Below, piece after piece: positions 33,762-41,699 of a DNA stretch of 64,000 nt. Both the position numbers and the translations under genes were made by a program. How positions within the stretch are numbered: the first letter of the stretch is position 1; the number at the start of each line of letters is the position of its first letter. The stretch spans positions 1 to 64,000 of the forward strand of contig NZ_JBMGPW010000006.1 in the NCBI RefSeq assembly GCF_049060325.1, given 5' to 3'. The stretch comes from Vescimonas sanitatis. GTDB lineage: Bacteria > Bacillota > Clostridia > Oscillospirales > Oscillospiraceae. Below the pieces are notes generated by a model, which was not told the origin of the DNA, did not search any database, and saw only the letters and a program-made list of their open reading frames with translations.

Positions 33762-34591
33762 GACTCAAAGCCCAGCATGATCCCGCCGCGCTCGGCGTAA
33801 TAGCTGCACAGTCCCCGCAGCGGATAGCTTCGCACATCCGCCTCTGGAAACCGCTGCTGGATCTCGGTACAAAGCTCCAGCGCAAGCGCCGCATTCTGAC
33901 AATGCCCGATCCGGATCTTCCCGCCCCTGTAGCCAAGATGCTCCATTTCGTCCAGCATAAACTGCCGTGTTTTCCGGGCTCCACGGCATTTCCCAAGCAT
34001 CTCAAGCGTACCCTCGGCACTGGCCTGCCCGATGGCGCGGATTCCGAGGACGCTTGCCATCGTTGCGGCGAGCTTGCTGACACGGCCGTTCTGTGCAAGG
34101 TTGTGCATGGATTCCAATGCAAAAAGCAGGTGCGTATGCGCCTGATATGTATTCAAGGCTTCGCAGGCTTTATCAAAGTCCACATGAGAATGCAGCTCAT
34201 ATAAAGCCCTTTCAATGAGAAGGGCGATTTCAGGTCCGGCGGAAAGGGAGTCCACAACATAGATGCGCCGGGCCGGGTTGCGTTCCTCACAATTCTTCTT
34301 TGCCACGCAGGCAGCATTATAGCTGCCTGAAAGAGCGCTGGTAATGGTAAAGACAATCACATTGCCGCTCTCACCGAATGCGCTTTCCCAGTCTGCGATG
34401 TTCGGACACGCACTGTAGGAACGCCCTTTGGTGTCGCGGAGCGTGCTGACCATCGCGTCAACATCAAGATTGGCGTCATCGTAAAACTCCTCAGTGTCAG
34501 TGCGTATTGAGAGCGGAACACTGACGAAGTCTGCTCCATCCAGTGTGAGAAGGTCGCAGCTGGAGTCTGCGACGATACGAAACTGATTCAT
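33758..34591 (-). CDS. DegV-family protein (fatty-acid-binding)
   Basis: 277 residues from ATG at 34591 (TTGGAGG upstream). IVADSSCDLLTLDG at the start, ITSALSGSYNAACVAKKNC (fatty-acid carboxylate-binding STSSALS region), and VDSLSAGPEIALLIERAL are family marks; the C-terminal lobe has RIGHCQNAALALEL. DegV/FakB proteins bind fatty acids and can present them to the kinase FakA. No FakA gene is in the window. It is divergent from the DUF1836 gene with shared dyads between them. Confidence 0.88.
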   Translation of the reverse strand: MNQFRIVADSSCDLLTLDGADFVSVPLSIRTDTEEFYDDANLDVDAMVSTLRDTKGRSYSACPNIADWESAFGESGNVIVFTITSALSGSYNAACVAKKNCEERNPARRIYVVDSLSAGPEIALLIERALYELHSHVDFDKACEALNTYQAHTHLLFALESMHNLAQNGRVSKLAATMASVLGIRAIGQASAEGTLEMLGKCRGARKTRQFMLDEMEHLGYRGGKIRIGHCQNAALALELCTEIQQRFPEADVRSYPLRGLCSYYAERGGIMLGFES

Positions 34592-34678
34592 TGTGTGTCC
34601 TCCAAATAACAAGAAACATTTCAACCGACTTTGAAAGCCGACACCGAAATTCTATCAGGTTTTTATCATTCCGTCAAC

Positions 34679-34715
34679 GGTTTTTAGAAAACCGATAAAA
34701 AGATTTTGTAAAACC
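34679..34715. promoter_or_regulatory. Repeated GGTTTT-AAAACC dyads between degV and DUF1836 genes
   Basis: GGTTTTTAGAAAACC at 34679-34693 is a perfect 6-3-6 dyad; GATTTTGTAAAACC at 34702-34715 is a close copy ending just ahead of the -35. Another GGTTTTT half lies near 34658. Confidence 0.5.
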
Positions 34716-34716
34716 A

Positions 34717-34745
34717 TTGAAAGATTGATGAGAGCCGTGTATAAT
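34717..34745 (+). promoter_or_regulatory. Promoter of the DUF1836 gene
   Basis: TTGAAA, 17-bp spacer, TATAAT. The two dyads lie just upstream of the -35. Confidence 0.75.
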
Positions 34746-34772
34746 GGCCGCATGGAAAAGGGAGTGAATAAT

Positions 34773-35291
34773 ATGATAGAGGCTATTGAGGGCTTTCGCT
34801 TACCGCGGTATGCACAGATTCCGGATGTCGGGCTTTATTTGGAGCAGGTGGTACGCTATGTCAACACACACCTTGCGCCGTTGGGGGAACCGGAGCTGAC
34901 AAGCTCCATGGTGAGCAATTACGTGAAGCAGGGGCTGATCTCCTCCCCTATAAAAAAGTCATACACAGCGGAGCACCTTGCGCGGCTCCTGTTTATCGCC
35001 GTAGTCAAGCCCGTTGTCCCGTTGGAAGGGCTTCGAATGATGTTCAGCATACAGGGGGACAACTATACCCTCCCGACCGCATATAACTATTTTTGTGACG
35101 AGTTTGAGAATATGCTCGGCGCAGCGTTCGGCTTAGCTCCCGCAAGAGAGGGCCTCGGCGAGACACAATCCGACGCAAAGGATCTTCTCCGCAACACGAT
35201 CGTGGCCACCGTCAACAAGGTCTATCTGGATCGGTATCTAGAAGAATATCAAAAGCAGAGGGAAGAAGCCTCCGATGAACGGCAAGCATGA
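34773..35291 (+). CDS. DUF1836 protein
   Basis: 172 residues from ATG at 34773 (AAAGGGAGTG upstream). The family motif is LTSSMVSNYVKQGLISSPIKKSYTAEHLARLLFIAVVK, which resembles a MerR-like winged helix at about 45-95. The rest is helical. DUF1836 genes often neighbour degV in Clostridia, as here. A role as regulator of the divergent degV-PAP2 operon fits the dyads, but is inferred. Confidence 0.8.
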   Translation: MIEAIEGFRLPRYAQIPDVGLYLEQVVRYVNTHLAPLGEPELTSSMVSNYVKQGLISSPIKKSYTAEHLARLLFIAVVKPVVPLEGLRMMFSIQGDNYTLPTAYNYFCDEFENMLGAAFGLAPAREGLGETQSDAKDLLRNTIVATVNKVYLDRYLEEYQKQREEASDERQA

Positions 35292-35442
35292 TCGAGAATG
35301 TTTCGCTATCTCGTTCCACCAAAGGAGCTACACTCCCTTGCAACGTTTGCGTATCTATCCCTTGTGGACTTGCCGCTTACAAGCAGCATAAAATGCTATT
35401 CGTTGCCAGCAAGTTTGAAAGCAAAAAACAGGAAATTGCAAC

Positions 35443-35455
35443 AGTTAGACTAACT
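35443..35455. promoter_or_regulatory. AGTTAG-A-CTAACT dyad upstream of the M50-type gene
   Basis: Perfect 13-base palindrome with 1-base centre. The half site resembles those of the GGTTAG dyads, but the spacing is that of DtxR/IdeR boxes. It is 84 bases before the next gene. The match is partial and may be chance. Confidence 0.3.
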
Positions 35456-35539
35456 TGGATTTGTCTTGCAGTAGCTGTCAATTTGTTTTCATAATTCCGG
35501 TATGATGGGAGATGCAGAAGAACCAATAATGGAGGTCTC

Positions 35540-36724
35540 ATGACAAAAAAGAAGAAAGAGAAAACGGCACAGAACAAGGGACAATGGATTACTTACGTGG
35601 TTTACATGCTGCTTGGTGCTGCCTGCGGCATATTCGATCTGATGTATATGGATACGGCGGGCCAGTCTGAAAAAGGGCTTTTTTCGGAGATTATACCCCT
35701 TGCACTGATGCTTATCGGCACATACGCCGCCATACTGATTCAGCTCATTATCCATGAGGCAGGGCATTTGATCTTTGGCCTGATGACCGGCTACCGCTTC
35801 AGCTCCTTTCGGATCGCAAATCTGATGTGGGTAAAGCTCGACGGCCGCATACAATGCAGGAAGCTGCATATCGCCGGAACCGGCGGCCAATGCTTGATGA
35901 TACCACCCGACTTGAAGGACGGGAAAATGCCGGTAATGCTGTATAACTTCGGCGGTGCGATCATAAACCTGGCCACAGCCGTGCTTTGTGTGGGACTGTC
36001 TTTCCTCTGCTCCGCCCGTTCGCTGGGCTGGACGATCCTGATGACCTTTGCGGTTATCGGGCTGGCCTTCGCCCTGATAAACGGTCTGCCCATCAAAATG
36101 GGGCCGGTAAACAATGATGGAAGGAACGCACTGGAGCTTTCCCGCAGTGAAGAGGCAACCTGGGCGTTCTGGATCCAGATGAAGGTAAATGAACAAATCG
36201 CAAAGGGACTTCGCTTAAAGGATATGCCCGATGAGTGGTTCAAAGTCCCCTCTGACGAGTTGATGAAAAACGGGATCGTAGCCACGACCGGCGTGCTGGC
36301 ATGCAACCGTTTGATGGATCAGCAGCGGTTTGATGAAGCAGACACGCTGATGAAACGGCTTCTCGCCCAGCAAAATGGGATCATTGGCTTATATCGCAAT
36401 CTGATGGTATGCGATCAGATGTATGTGGAAATGATCTCGGAAAACCGAAAGGAAATCCTGGACGAAATGCGGACAAGGGATCAGCTGAGGGTCATGAAGG
36501 CCATGAAAAAATACCCGTCGGTGCTGCGCACGGAATATGTGTATGCACTGCTGGTCGAACAAAACCCGAAGAAGGCTGAGAAGCTCATGGCGCAGTTTCG
36601 TCAATGCGCAAAATCCTATCCCTATCCCAGCGAGATCGAGGGTGAGCGGCAGCTGATGGTGCTTGCAGCTGCGAAAATGACAGCACAGCAGGAATATATC
36701 CGCGGAACGAAAGCAGGAAACTAA
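35540..36724 (+). CDS. M50-type membrane metalloprotease-like protein
   Basis: 394 residues. Membrane segments occur at about 16-34, 50-75, 133-155 and 165-185. The zinc motif is HEAGH at 72-76 inside IQLIIHEAGHLIFGLMTGY, and the third ligand is D193 in GPVNNDGRN. These are the marks of site-2-protease-type enzymes. The C-terminal 200 residues are soluble and helical, with TPR-like content (ACNRLMDQQRFDEADTLMKRLLAQ), and are unusual for the family. Substrates are unknown. It is a single gene, separated by hairpins. Confidence 0.8.
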   Translation: MTKKKKEKTAQNKGQWITYVVYMLLGAACGIFDLMYMDTAGQSEKGLFSEIIPLALMLIGTYAAILIQLIIHEAGHLIFGLMTGYRFSSFRIANLMWVKLDGRIQCRKLHIAGTGGQCLMIPPDLKDGKMPVMLYNFGGAIINLATAVLCVGLSFLCSARSLGWTILMTFAVIGLAFALINGLPIKMGPVNNDGRNALELSRSEEATWAFWIQMKVNEQIAKGLRLKDMPDEWFKVPSDELMKNGIVATTGVLACNRLMDQQRFDEADTLMKRLLAQQNGIIGLYRNLMVCDQMYVEMISENRKEILDEMRTRDQLRVMKAMKKYPSVLRTEYVYALLVEQNPKKAEKLMAQFRQCAKSYPYPSEIEGERQLMVLAAAKMTAQQEYIRGTKAGN

Positions 36725-36792
36725 TCGAGCCGCTTCCTACGTATCAACCCCCAAAAGCGCCTTCAGAGCAAAAGGATTTCATTACGAACAGC

Positions 36793-36834
36793 AGCTGACC
36801 CTCCGTATGTACTGAAGCATACGGAGGGTCAGCT
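36793..36834. terminator. Long hairpin between convergent genes
   Basis: Perfect 17-bp stem AGCTGACCCTCCGTATG and its complement with an 8-nt loop; no T-tract. It probably serves as a terminator or mRNA end for both convergent transcripts. Confidence 0.5.
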
Positions 36835-36902
36835 GGCTTGTGTGGCCTGCTCAGTCGAGCGGGGGCTTTCTTTTCTGCTGCGTCAACGTATTCGTTTGCG
36901 GC

Positions 36903-38021
36903 TTATCCCTCAAACAAACTCAGGAGGTATCCGTAGCCCTCGGCCTCCATTTTCGCGTAAGGCACGAAGCGCAGGGCGGCACTGTTGATGCAGTAGCGCA
37001 CGCCGTTGGGCGACTCCGGATCGCCGGTGAATACATGACCCAGATGGGAGTCACCGGCGCGGCTGCGCACCTCCGTACGGCGCATGCCGTGGCTCAAATC
37101 CTCCCGTTCCACCACAGCAGGACTCTCGATGGGCTTTGTAAAGGCAGGCCAGCCGCAGCCGCTTTCAAACTTATCCGTAGAGGAGAACAGCGGCTCGCCG
37201 GTGACGATGTCCACATAGATGCCCTTTTCAAAATTGTCCCAGAGCTCTCCGGTAAAGGCGCGCTCCGTGCCGCTCTCCTGTGTGACGCGGTACTGCTCCG
37301 CCGTCAGCGTGTCCCGGATGGTCTCCGCCGCAGGCTTCCGGTAGTCGCCCGGATCGATGCGCAGCCTGGAGAACAGCTCCATCTCCGCCCGGGGGATGTG
37401 GCAGTAGCCGTTGGGGTTCTTTTCTAAGTAGTTTTGGTGATATTCCTCGGCGGGATAGTAATTCCTCAGCGGGCCGAGTTCCACAAAGAATTTCTCGCTG
37501 CGGCCCCGCTCGATGTCCGCGATGCGCTCCACCGTTTCCCTGGCCTTGTCGTTGGTGTAGTACACGCCGGTCTGATACTGGCTGCCCCGGTCGTTGCCCT
37601 GCCGGTTTTGTACCGTGGGGTCGATCACATAGAAGTAAGCCAGCAGCAGCGCGTCGAGACTCACCTGCTCGGGGTCGTATTCCACCCGAACGGTCTCCCG
37701 AAAGCCGGTGTCGCCCTTGCAGACGGTCTGGTAGGTGGCGTCCGCCTCGCAGGTGCCGTTGGCATAGCCGCTCTGGGCGTCGATGACGCCGGGGATGGAT
37801 TGCATGAGCTGCTCCATGCCCCAGAAGCAGCCGCCTGCCAGATAGATGACATTTTCCGTGGTGTCCATATACATACCCTCCTCGCCGGACATATCCGAGG
37901 ACTGTCCGGCCATGTCCGTTCCCTGCGTGTCCTTTTCCCGCGGTATACGCTGCCGTTCTGCGGCGCAGCCGCTGAGCAGCAGTACCGCGATGAAAAGAAG
38001 GACCAATGCGCTTCGATACAT
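36903..38021 (-). CDS. msrAB: Bifunctional methionine sulfoxide reductase MsrA-MsrB, lipoprotein
   Basis: 372 residues from ATG at 38021 (AGGAGG 7 bases upstream). Lipobox LLLSGC with C19, so it acts outside the membrane. MsrA domain at about 58-210 with catalytic C65 in GCFWG. MsrB domain at about 230-370: FESGCGWPAF, HLGHVF and the catalytic cysteine in RYCINSAALRF. The two domains reduce the S and R forms of oxidised methionine. The genes upstream encode a DUF6132 membrane protein and a TlpA-like redoxin that may supply electrons. Confidence 0.92.
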   Translation of the reverse strand: MYRSALVLLFIAVLLLSGCAAERQRIPREKDTQGTDMAGQSSDMSGEEGMYMDTTENVIYLAGGCFWGMEQLMQSIPGVIDAQSGYANGTCEADATYQTVCKGDTGFRETVRVEYDPEQVSLDALLLAYFYVIDPTVQNRQGNDRGSQYQTGVYYTNDKARETVERIADIERGRSEKFFVELGPLRNYYPAEEYHQNYLEKNPNGYCHIPRAEMELFSRLRIDPGDYRKPAAETIRDTLTAEQYRVTQESGTERAFTGELWDNFEKGIYVDIVTGEPLFSSTDKFESGCGWPAFTKPIESPAVVEREDLSHGMRRTEVRSRAGDSHLGHVFTGDPESPNGVRYCINSAALRFVPYAKMEAEGYGYLLSLFEG

Positions 38022-38051
38022 GGCGTTTCCTCCTTTCGGGGGGAGCAAGGG

Positions 38052-38285
38052 TCACTCCGCCCCATCGCCGTCCTGCCCTTTGCTGCGGCCGGGTCGCAGG
38101 ACGGTGTACAGCAGCGACCCAAGGACGCAGCCGAAGCCGGTGGAGAGCCACGGGCTGGACGTAATGGCGCAGGTGCCGGTGGCACAGCCCACATAGCGGT
38201 AATACAGCCATCCTCCGGCACTACCCACCAGGGGCAGGGCAATGACGCGCAGAATGCTCGTCAGCTTACAGTTCTTTTTCTTCAT
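38052..38285 (-). CDS. DUF6132-like small membrane protein
   Basis: 77 residues with two membrane segments (about 10-30 and 47-66). The motif YYRYVGCATGTCAITSSPWLSTGFG, with two cysteines at the membrane edge, is characteristic of these proteins. The pair of cysteines could take part in thiol transfer. It sits between the TlpA-like and msrAB genes, where a CcdA-type thiol carrier is often found in similar clusters; this protein may fill that place. That is inference. Confidence 0.7.
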   Translation of the reverse strand: MKKKNCKLTSILRVIALPLVGSAGGWLYYRYVGCATGTCAITSSPWLSTGFGCVLGSLLYTVLRPGRSKGQDGDGAE

Positions 38286-38311
38286 AATAGCCTCCCTTTG
38301 AAGATATTGGA

Positions 38312-39385
38312 TCAGCCCATATCGGCAGCCAGTGCCTTGTCGATCTGGGCTTGCAGTGCATCGGCCTGCGCCTTGCTGGTGATAGCCCCCACAATGGGAT
38401 CGCCCACGATGCGGCCGCTGCGGTTGACCACGTAGGTGGTGGGATAGGCGTAGATGCTCTCCACGAACTTGCCCGCCTCGCTGCCGGAATCGAAGTACAC
38501 GTTCTGATAGGTGGCGCCGCTCTGGGTCAGCACATCCTTGGCGTCAGAGATGGCCGTCTCGTCGCCGTCCAGCGTAAAGGCGTTGATGCCGATCAGCGCA
38601 CCGCCCTTGCCGGAAAGCTCCTTGTTCAGCGCGTCCAGATCGCCCAACTCGCCCACACAGGGACCGCAGGTGGTGAACCAGAAATTCACCACGGTGACGG
38701 CCTTGCCGGAGAACAGATCACTGCTCTTTACCGTATTCCCGTCCAGATCCTTGCCCTCAAAGGCAGGGAACTTCGGCAGGCTGCTGTCATCCGTCTTGCT
38801 GCCCGTGCTGCCACTATCAGTCTTGTTGCCCGTACCGCCATTGTCGGGGGTGTCGCCAGTGCTGCCGCTATCGGTCTTATTGCCTGTGTTGCCGCCGTCG
38901 GTTTTATTGTCCTTATTGCCGCTGTCGGGCATCGTGTCCATATCCTTGTCCGCCGGCATATTCATATCGCTGTCCAGAGATTTTTGCATGATCTCGGGAT
39001 ACTTTTCCTCCAGTGCGGCCAGCTTGTTTCCGATGTCGCGAATCTTCTCCGCTTCGCCCTGAAGCAGCTTCAGCTCGTCTGATGAAAACTGATCCTTGGC
39101 GGCGTCGATGGTTTCCAGCAGAAAGTCGCCGTAGTTTTTACCGTCCTCCATCATGATCTTACCCTTGTCCGCTGCCATAAAGACCTTTTCCCAAAGTGCT
39201 GTGTTCTCCGCCAGAATAGCAGCCTCCTGCGCTGTCAGCTCCTTGTGCATAGCAGCCGCCTCCTCGGCGTTCTTCGGCTCGTTGTCCATGCCGTCCATGT
39301 GATCGCCGCCCTTTGCGCCGCAGGCGGCCAGAGAGAGCACCAGCACGACTGCCAGCAGCAATGTCATTAGTTTCTTCGTGTGCAT
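38312..39385 (-). CDS. TlpA/ResA-like thiol-disulfide lipoprotein with N-terminal helical module
   Basis: 357 residues. Lipobox LAAC with C22. An acidic helical module at about 48-133 (ENTALWEKVF, SSDELKLLQGEAEKIRDIGN) is like the two repeats of the secreted protein at 5999-6736. A low-complexity linker at about 153-203 repeats GNKTDSGSTG-like units. The thioredoxin-like domain covers about 205-355 with the active site CGPC at 240-243 in FWFTTCGPCVGEL, then YAYPTTYVVNRSG with the cis-proline. It probably reduces MsrAB outside the cell. First gene of a three-gene operon (TlpA-like, DUF6132, msrAB). Confidence 0.88.
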   Translation of the reverse strand: MHTKKLMTLLLAVVLVLSLAACGAKGGDHMDGMDNEPKNAEEAAAMHKELTAQEAAILAENTALWEKVFMAADKGKIMMEDGKNYGDFLLETIDAAKDQFSSDELKLLQGEAEKIRDIGNKLAALEEKYPEIMQKSLDSDMNMPADKDMDTMPDSGNKDNKTDGGNTGNKTDSGSTGDTPDNGGTGNKTDSGSTGSKTDDSSLPKFPAFEGKDLDGNTVKSSDLFSGKAVTVVNFWFTTCGPCVGELGDLDALNKELSGKGGALIGINAFTLDGDETAISDAKDVLTQSGATYQNVYFDSGSEAGKFVESIYAYPTTYVVNRSGRIVGDPIVGAITSKAQADALQAQIDKALAADMG

Positions 39386-39724
39386 GTTCGTTCCTCCTTG
39401 ATCTTTGTCGTCGTTCTTCTGCGGCGTTTCTGCCGCAAGGACTGTTTATTTTTACTGTCTCCACGGCCGCAGCGGAAGAGGGCGGCATTGGTGGGACAGA
39501 CACGCTGCATTCTATTACCATAATAAAGCGAATGGGCTAAAATCTTTGTTAAGAACGGGGATTTAATGGAAATATATCTTATATTCTCTGAAAATAAAGC
39601 GATTGGAAAAAGGCAGGGGCTGCAAGAAGAGAGTACCCGCGAAAAAGAACCAAGCCCAAAAGCTGCGCGGCTGCGGAGAGCGTTCTCCCCGCAGCCGCGC
39701 AGCTGTTTGTAAAGTTCTCTGCTT
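39386..39724. other. Intergenic stretch upstream of the TlpA-like gene
   Basis: AT-rich between about 39520 and 39600, where the promoter of the minus-strand operon should lie, but no hexamer pair is convincing. The end holds the terminator of the preceding operon (39661-39704). Confidence 0.4.
39661..39704 (-). terminator. Intrinsic terminator of the ferredoxin-DUF2249 operon
   Basis: Perfect 16-bp stem AGCTGCGCGGCTGCGG and its complement, 12-nt loop, followed on the minus strand by TTT. It lies 20 bases behind the stop at 39725. Confidence 0.7.
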
Positions 39725-40414
39725 TTAATGCAAGACCTGCATCTCCGGGTTCTTCTCTCCGAATTTCTCGCGCAGCGCGCTGCAGATGTCCTCCCGGGAC
39801 TTGCCCTGCTTCTCACCGTTTTTAATGAGCTTGTATGCCTGAAACAGTGCCGAGGGGCCGATCTCGCTGCTGAAAAAGCCAATGCCCTGATTCCATGCCA
39901 GCAGCTCGAACACGTCGTCCAGCGCGGCACTCTCCACGCCGTGGACATATGCCTTTACCAGCTCCCGCACCGCCTGCCGCATCCGGCCCGCACCCACAGC
40001 GTTGGTCAGGGACAGCAGCAGCCGCGTTTCGTAGGGCAGTACGCGCTTCTCGCTCTGCCATGTGGTCTCCCAAAAATCCACGGCGATCTGCCCCAGCTTT
40101 TCGTCGATCACGGGATAGTTCAAAAGAGCCAGTGGCTTGAAGGGAGCGGAGCTGTCGCCTTCCTTCTTCTCCACACGGCAGAACCAGACATGGAACTCCG
40201 CCTCACCCCGCTGCTCGGTGTAGTGCTCGTAGCCCAAGCCCTCCATGACAGCGTACAGTGGATGCGGCTCAAAGGTCTGGATGATGTGTAACCCTTCGCC
40301 CACCTCCAACGTCTCGGCTCGTTTCTTCAGCCCTTCAAAAAAGCTGCCCTGTATATGGCGCACATCCATGGTCTGAAACCCCTGCGCTTTGTCCTTCCAG
40401 TTTTCGTAACTCAT
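39725..40414 (-). CDS. DUF2249 protein with a helical C-terminal domain
   Basis: 229 residues. The DUF2249 domain covers about 1-85: MDVRHIQGSFFEGLKKRAETLEVGEGLHIIQTFEPHPLY, ending with FHVWFCRVEKKEG. The C-terminal part (about 95-229) is all helical and resembles AhpD/carboxymuconolactone-decarboxylase-like proteins (ETRLLLSLTNAVGAG, ALDDVFELLAWNQGIGFF), but it lacks the CxxC pair of AhpD. DUF2249 proteins occur with nitric-oxide and redox-stress genes. It follows a second, single-domain DUF2249 gene after 4 bases. Confidence 0.75.
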   Translation of the reverse strand: MSYENWKDKAQGFQTMDVRHIQGSFFEGLKKRAETLEVGEGLHIIQTFEPHPLYAVMEGLGYEHYTEQRGEAEFHVWFCRVEKKEGDSSAPFKPLALLNYPVIDEKLGQIAVDFWETTWQSEKRVLPYETRLLLSLTNAVGAGRMRQAVRELVKAYVHGVESAALDDVFELLAWNQGIGFFSSEIGPSALFQAYKLIKNGEKQGKSREDICSALREKFGEKNPEMQVLH

Positions 40415-40418
40415 GCGG

Positions 40419-40676
40419 TTATTCTCCTTTCCTCACTCGATAAAACCAGACGTGGTATTCGCTGCCGCTCACCTTCTCCGTGTGACGCTCAAAGCCCATA
40501 AGGGCCAGCACCGGGTACAGGGGGACAGGCTCGAAGGTCTGGATGATATGCAGTCCTTCGCCATTTTTCAGCGCGGCAGCCTTTGCCTTCAATGCGGGGA
40601 AGAAGTCCAGCTTTTTGCCCCGCACGTCCAGCACTTCGAATGTGCCGACTTTGTCCTTCCAGTTATCATAGCTCAT
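40419..40676 (-). CDS. DUF2249 protein, single domain
   Basis: 85 residues from ATG at 40676. It is close to the first 85 residues of the neighbouring 229-residue protein (FEVLDVRGKKLDFFPALKAKAAALKNGEGLHIIQTFEPVPLYPVL, YHVWFYRVRKGE), so the two are paralogues by tandem duplication. DUF2249 has a TusA-like fold, but the active cysteine of TusA is not seen here. It is part of the ferredoxin-rubredoxin operon. Confidence 0.8.
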   Translation of the reverse strand: MSYDNWKDKVGTFEVLDVRGKKLDFFPALKAKAAALKNGEGLHIIQTFEPVPLYPVLALMGFERHTEKVSGSEYHVWFYRVRKGE

Positions 40677-40701
40677 CGTCTTTACTCCTTTTGTAGAAAG
40701 C

Positions 40702-40857
40702 TCACGCCTCCTCAAAGCTGTCCTTACCCACGCCGCACAGGGGGCATTCAAAATCCTCCGGTACCTCGCTCCATGGCGTTCCCGGCGCGATACCGCCCTC
40801 GGGATACCCTGCGCTCTCGTCGTACTCCCAACCGCAAACGGTGCAAACGTATTTCAT
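40702..40857 (-). CDS. Rubredoxin
   Basis: 51 residues. Two iron-binding knuckles, CTVCGWEY at residues 5-12 and CPLCGVGK at 38-45, with the usual GGIAPGTPWSEVPEDF between them. It carries single electrons in the cytoplasm, commonly to oxygen- or NO-detoxifying enzymes in anaerobes. AGGAGAAGT precedes the ATG. The gene lies 30 bases behind the ferredoxin gene and 25 bases before the DUF2249 gene. Confidence 0.95.
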   Translation of the reverse strand: MKYVCTVCGWEYDESAGYPEGGIAPGTPWSEVPEDFECPLCGVGKDSFEEA

Positions 40858-40887
40858 AATACTTCTCCTTTCGTGTTCTCCTGTGTT

Positions 40888-41601
40888 TTACTCCTCCTTC
40901 AGCCGGCCGTCCACCGTCACGGTGACCACCTGCCACGGGATGAACTTCCCGCTCTGCTGGAGTGCCTTTTTCGCCGCCAGCTCCAGCCCGCCGCAGCAGG
41001 GCACCTCCATGCGGACGACGGTGACGCTCTTAATGTCGTTCTCCCGGATGATCTCCGTCAGCTTTTCGGCATAGTCCACGCTGTCCAGCTTGGGACAGCC
41101 CACCAGCGTGATGTGTCCTTTGATGAACCGCTCGTGGAAGGCGGCGTAGGCGTAGGCGGTGCAGTCGGCGGCGATGAGAAGCCGCGCCCCGTCGAAATAG
41201 GGCGCATTCACCGGCACCAGCTTGATCTGCACCGGCCACTGGGACAGGCGGCTCGCCTGCTGGGCTTGCGGCGTTTCCACGGCGGGCGCGTCCTGACGCT
41301 GAATATTCCGGGACTGGCTGCCGGGGCAGCCGCAGGGCAGCGTCATGCCCGCTTTCCGCATTTTACGCTGCTTGTTTTCCATGACGGCCTGCTCGTCGTA
41401 TGCCGCCGCCTCGCGCTCCACAAAGGTGATCGCCCCGGTGGGACAGGTGGGCAGGCAGTCCCCCAACCCGTCACAGTAGTCGTCCCGCATGAGCTGCGCC
41501 TTGCCGTCCACCATGGCGATGGCGCCCTCGTGACACGCCTCGGCGCAGGCACCGCAGCCGTTGCACTTATCCCTGTCGATCTCAATGATTCTCCGTACCA
41601 T
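40888..41601 (-). CDS. 4Fe-4S ferredoxin-type protein with extra C-terminal domain
   Basis: 237 residues. Two cluster motifs at about 12-60: CNGCGACAEACHEGA and CDGLGDCLPTCPTGA. A linker with a cysteine pair (LPCGCPG) follows, then a C-terminal alpha/beta domain (LLIAADCTAYAYAAFHERF, VGCPKLDSVDYAEKLTEI, RMEVPCCGGLELA) with further conserved cysteines. Such proteins occur next to Crp/Fnr regulators and hydroxylamine-reductase genes in Clostridia. It is the first gene of the operon that leads to rubredoxin and the DUF2249 genes. Electron partner unknown. Confidence 0.88.
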   Translation of the reverse strand: MVRRIIEIDRDKCNGCGACAEACHEGAIAMVDGKAQLMRDDYCDGLGDCLPTCPTGAITFVEREAAAYDEQAVMENKQRKMRKAGMTLPCGCPGSQSRNIQRQDAPAVETPQAQQASRLSQWPVQIKLVPVNAPYFDGARLLIAADCTAYAYAAFHERFIKGHITLVGCPKLDSVDYAEKLTEIIRENDIKSVTVVRMEVPCCGGLELAAKKALQQSGKFIPWQVVTVTVDGRLKEE

Positions 41602-41642
41602 ATTTTTGTCCTCCTTGCGGTTCTTCTTGACTTTGTGGCTTC

Positions 41643-41684
41643 ATTTTACTATCATAATTTATGAAAGTCTGTTGGCACGCCAAC
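41643..41684 (-). promoter_or_regulatory. Ferredoxin promoter with Crp/Fnr-type site
   Basis: The dyad GTTGGCACGCCAAC is at 41671-41684. On the minus strand a TAAAAT -10 lies at 41643-41648, which puts the dyad centre near -41.5, the class II activator position. The Crp/Fnr gene starts at 41700 in the opposite direction, so the same site can control both. Confidence 0.65.
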
Positions 41685-41699
41685 GAAAAGGAGAAAAAT

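Noticed and set aside
35443..35455. Fifth member of the GGTTAG dyad regulon
   Set aside because: The arms are AGTTAG/CTAACT with a 1-base centre, so geometry and first base differ; kept only as a low-confidence site.
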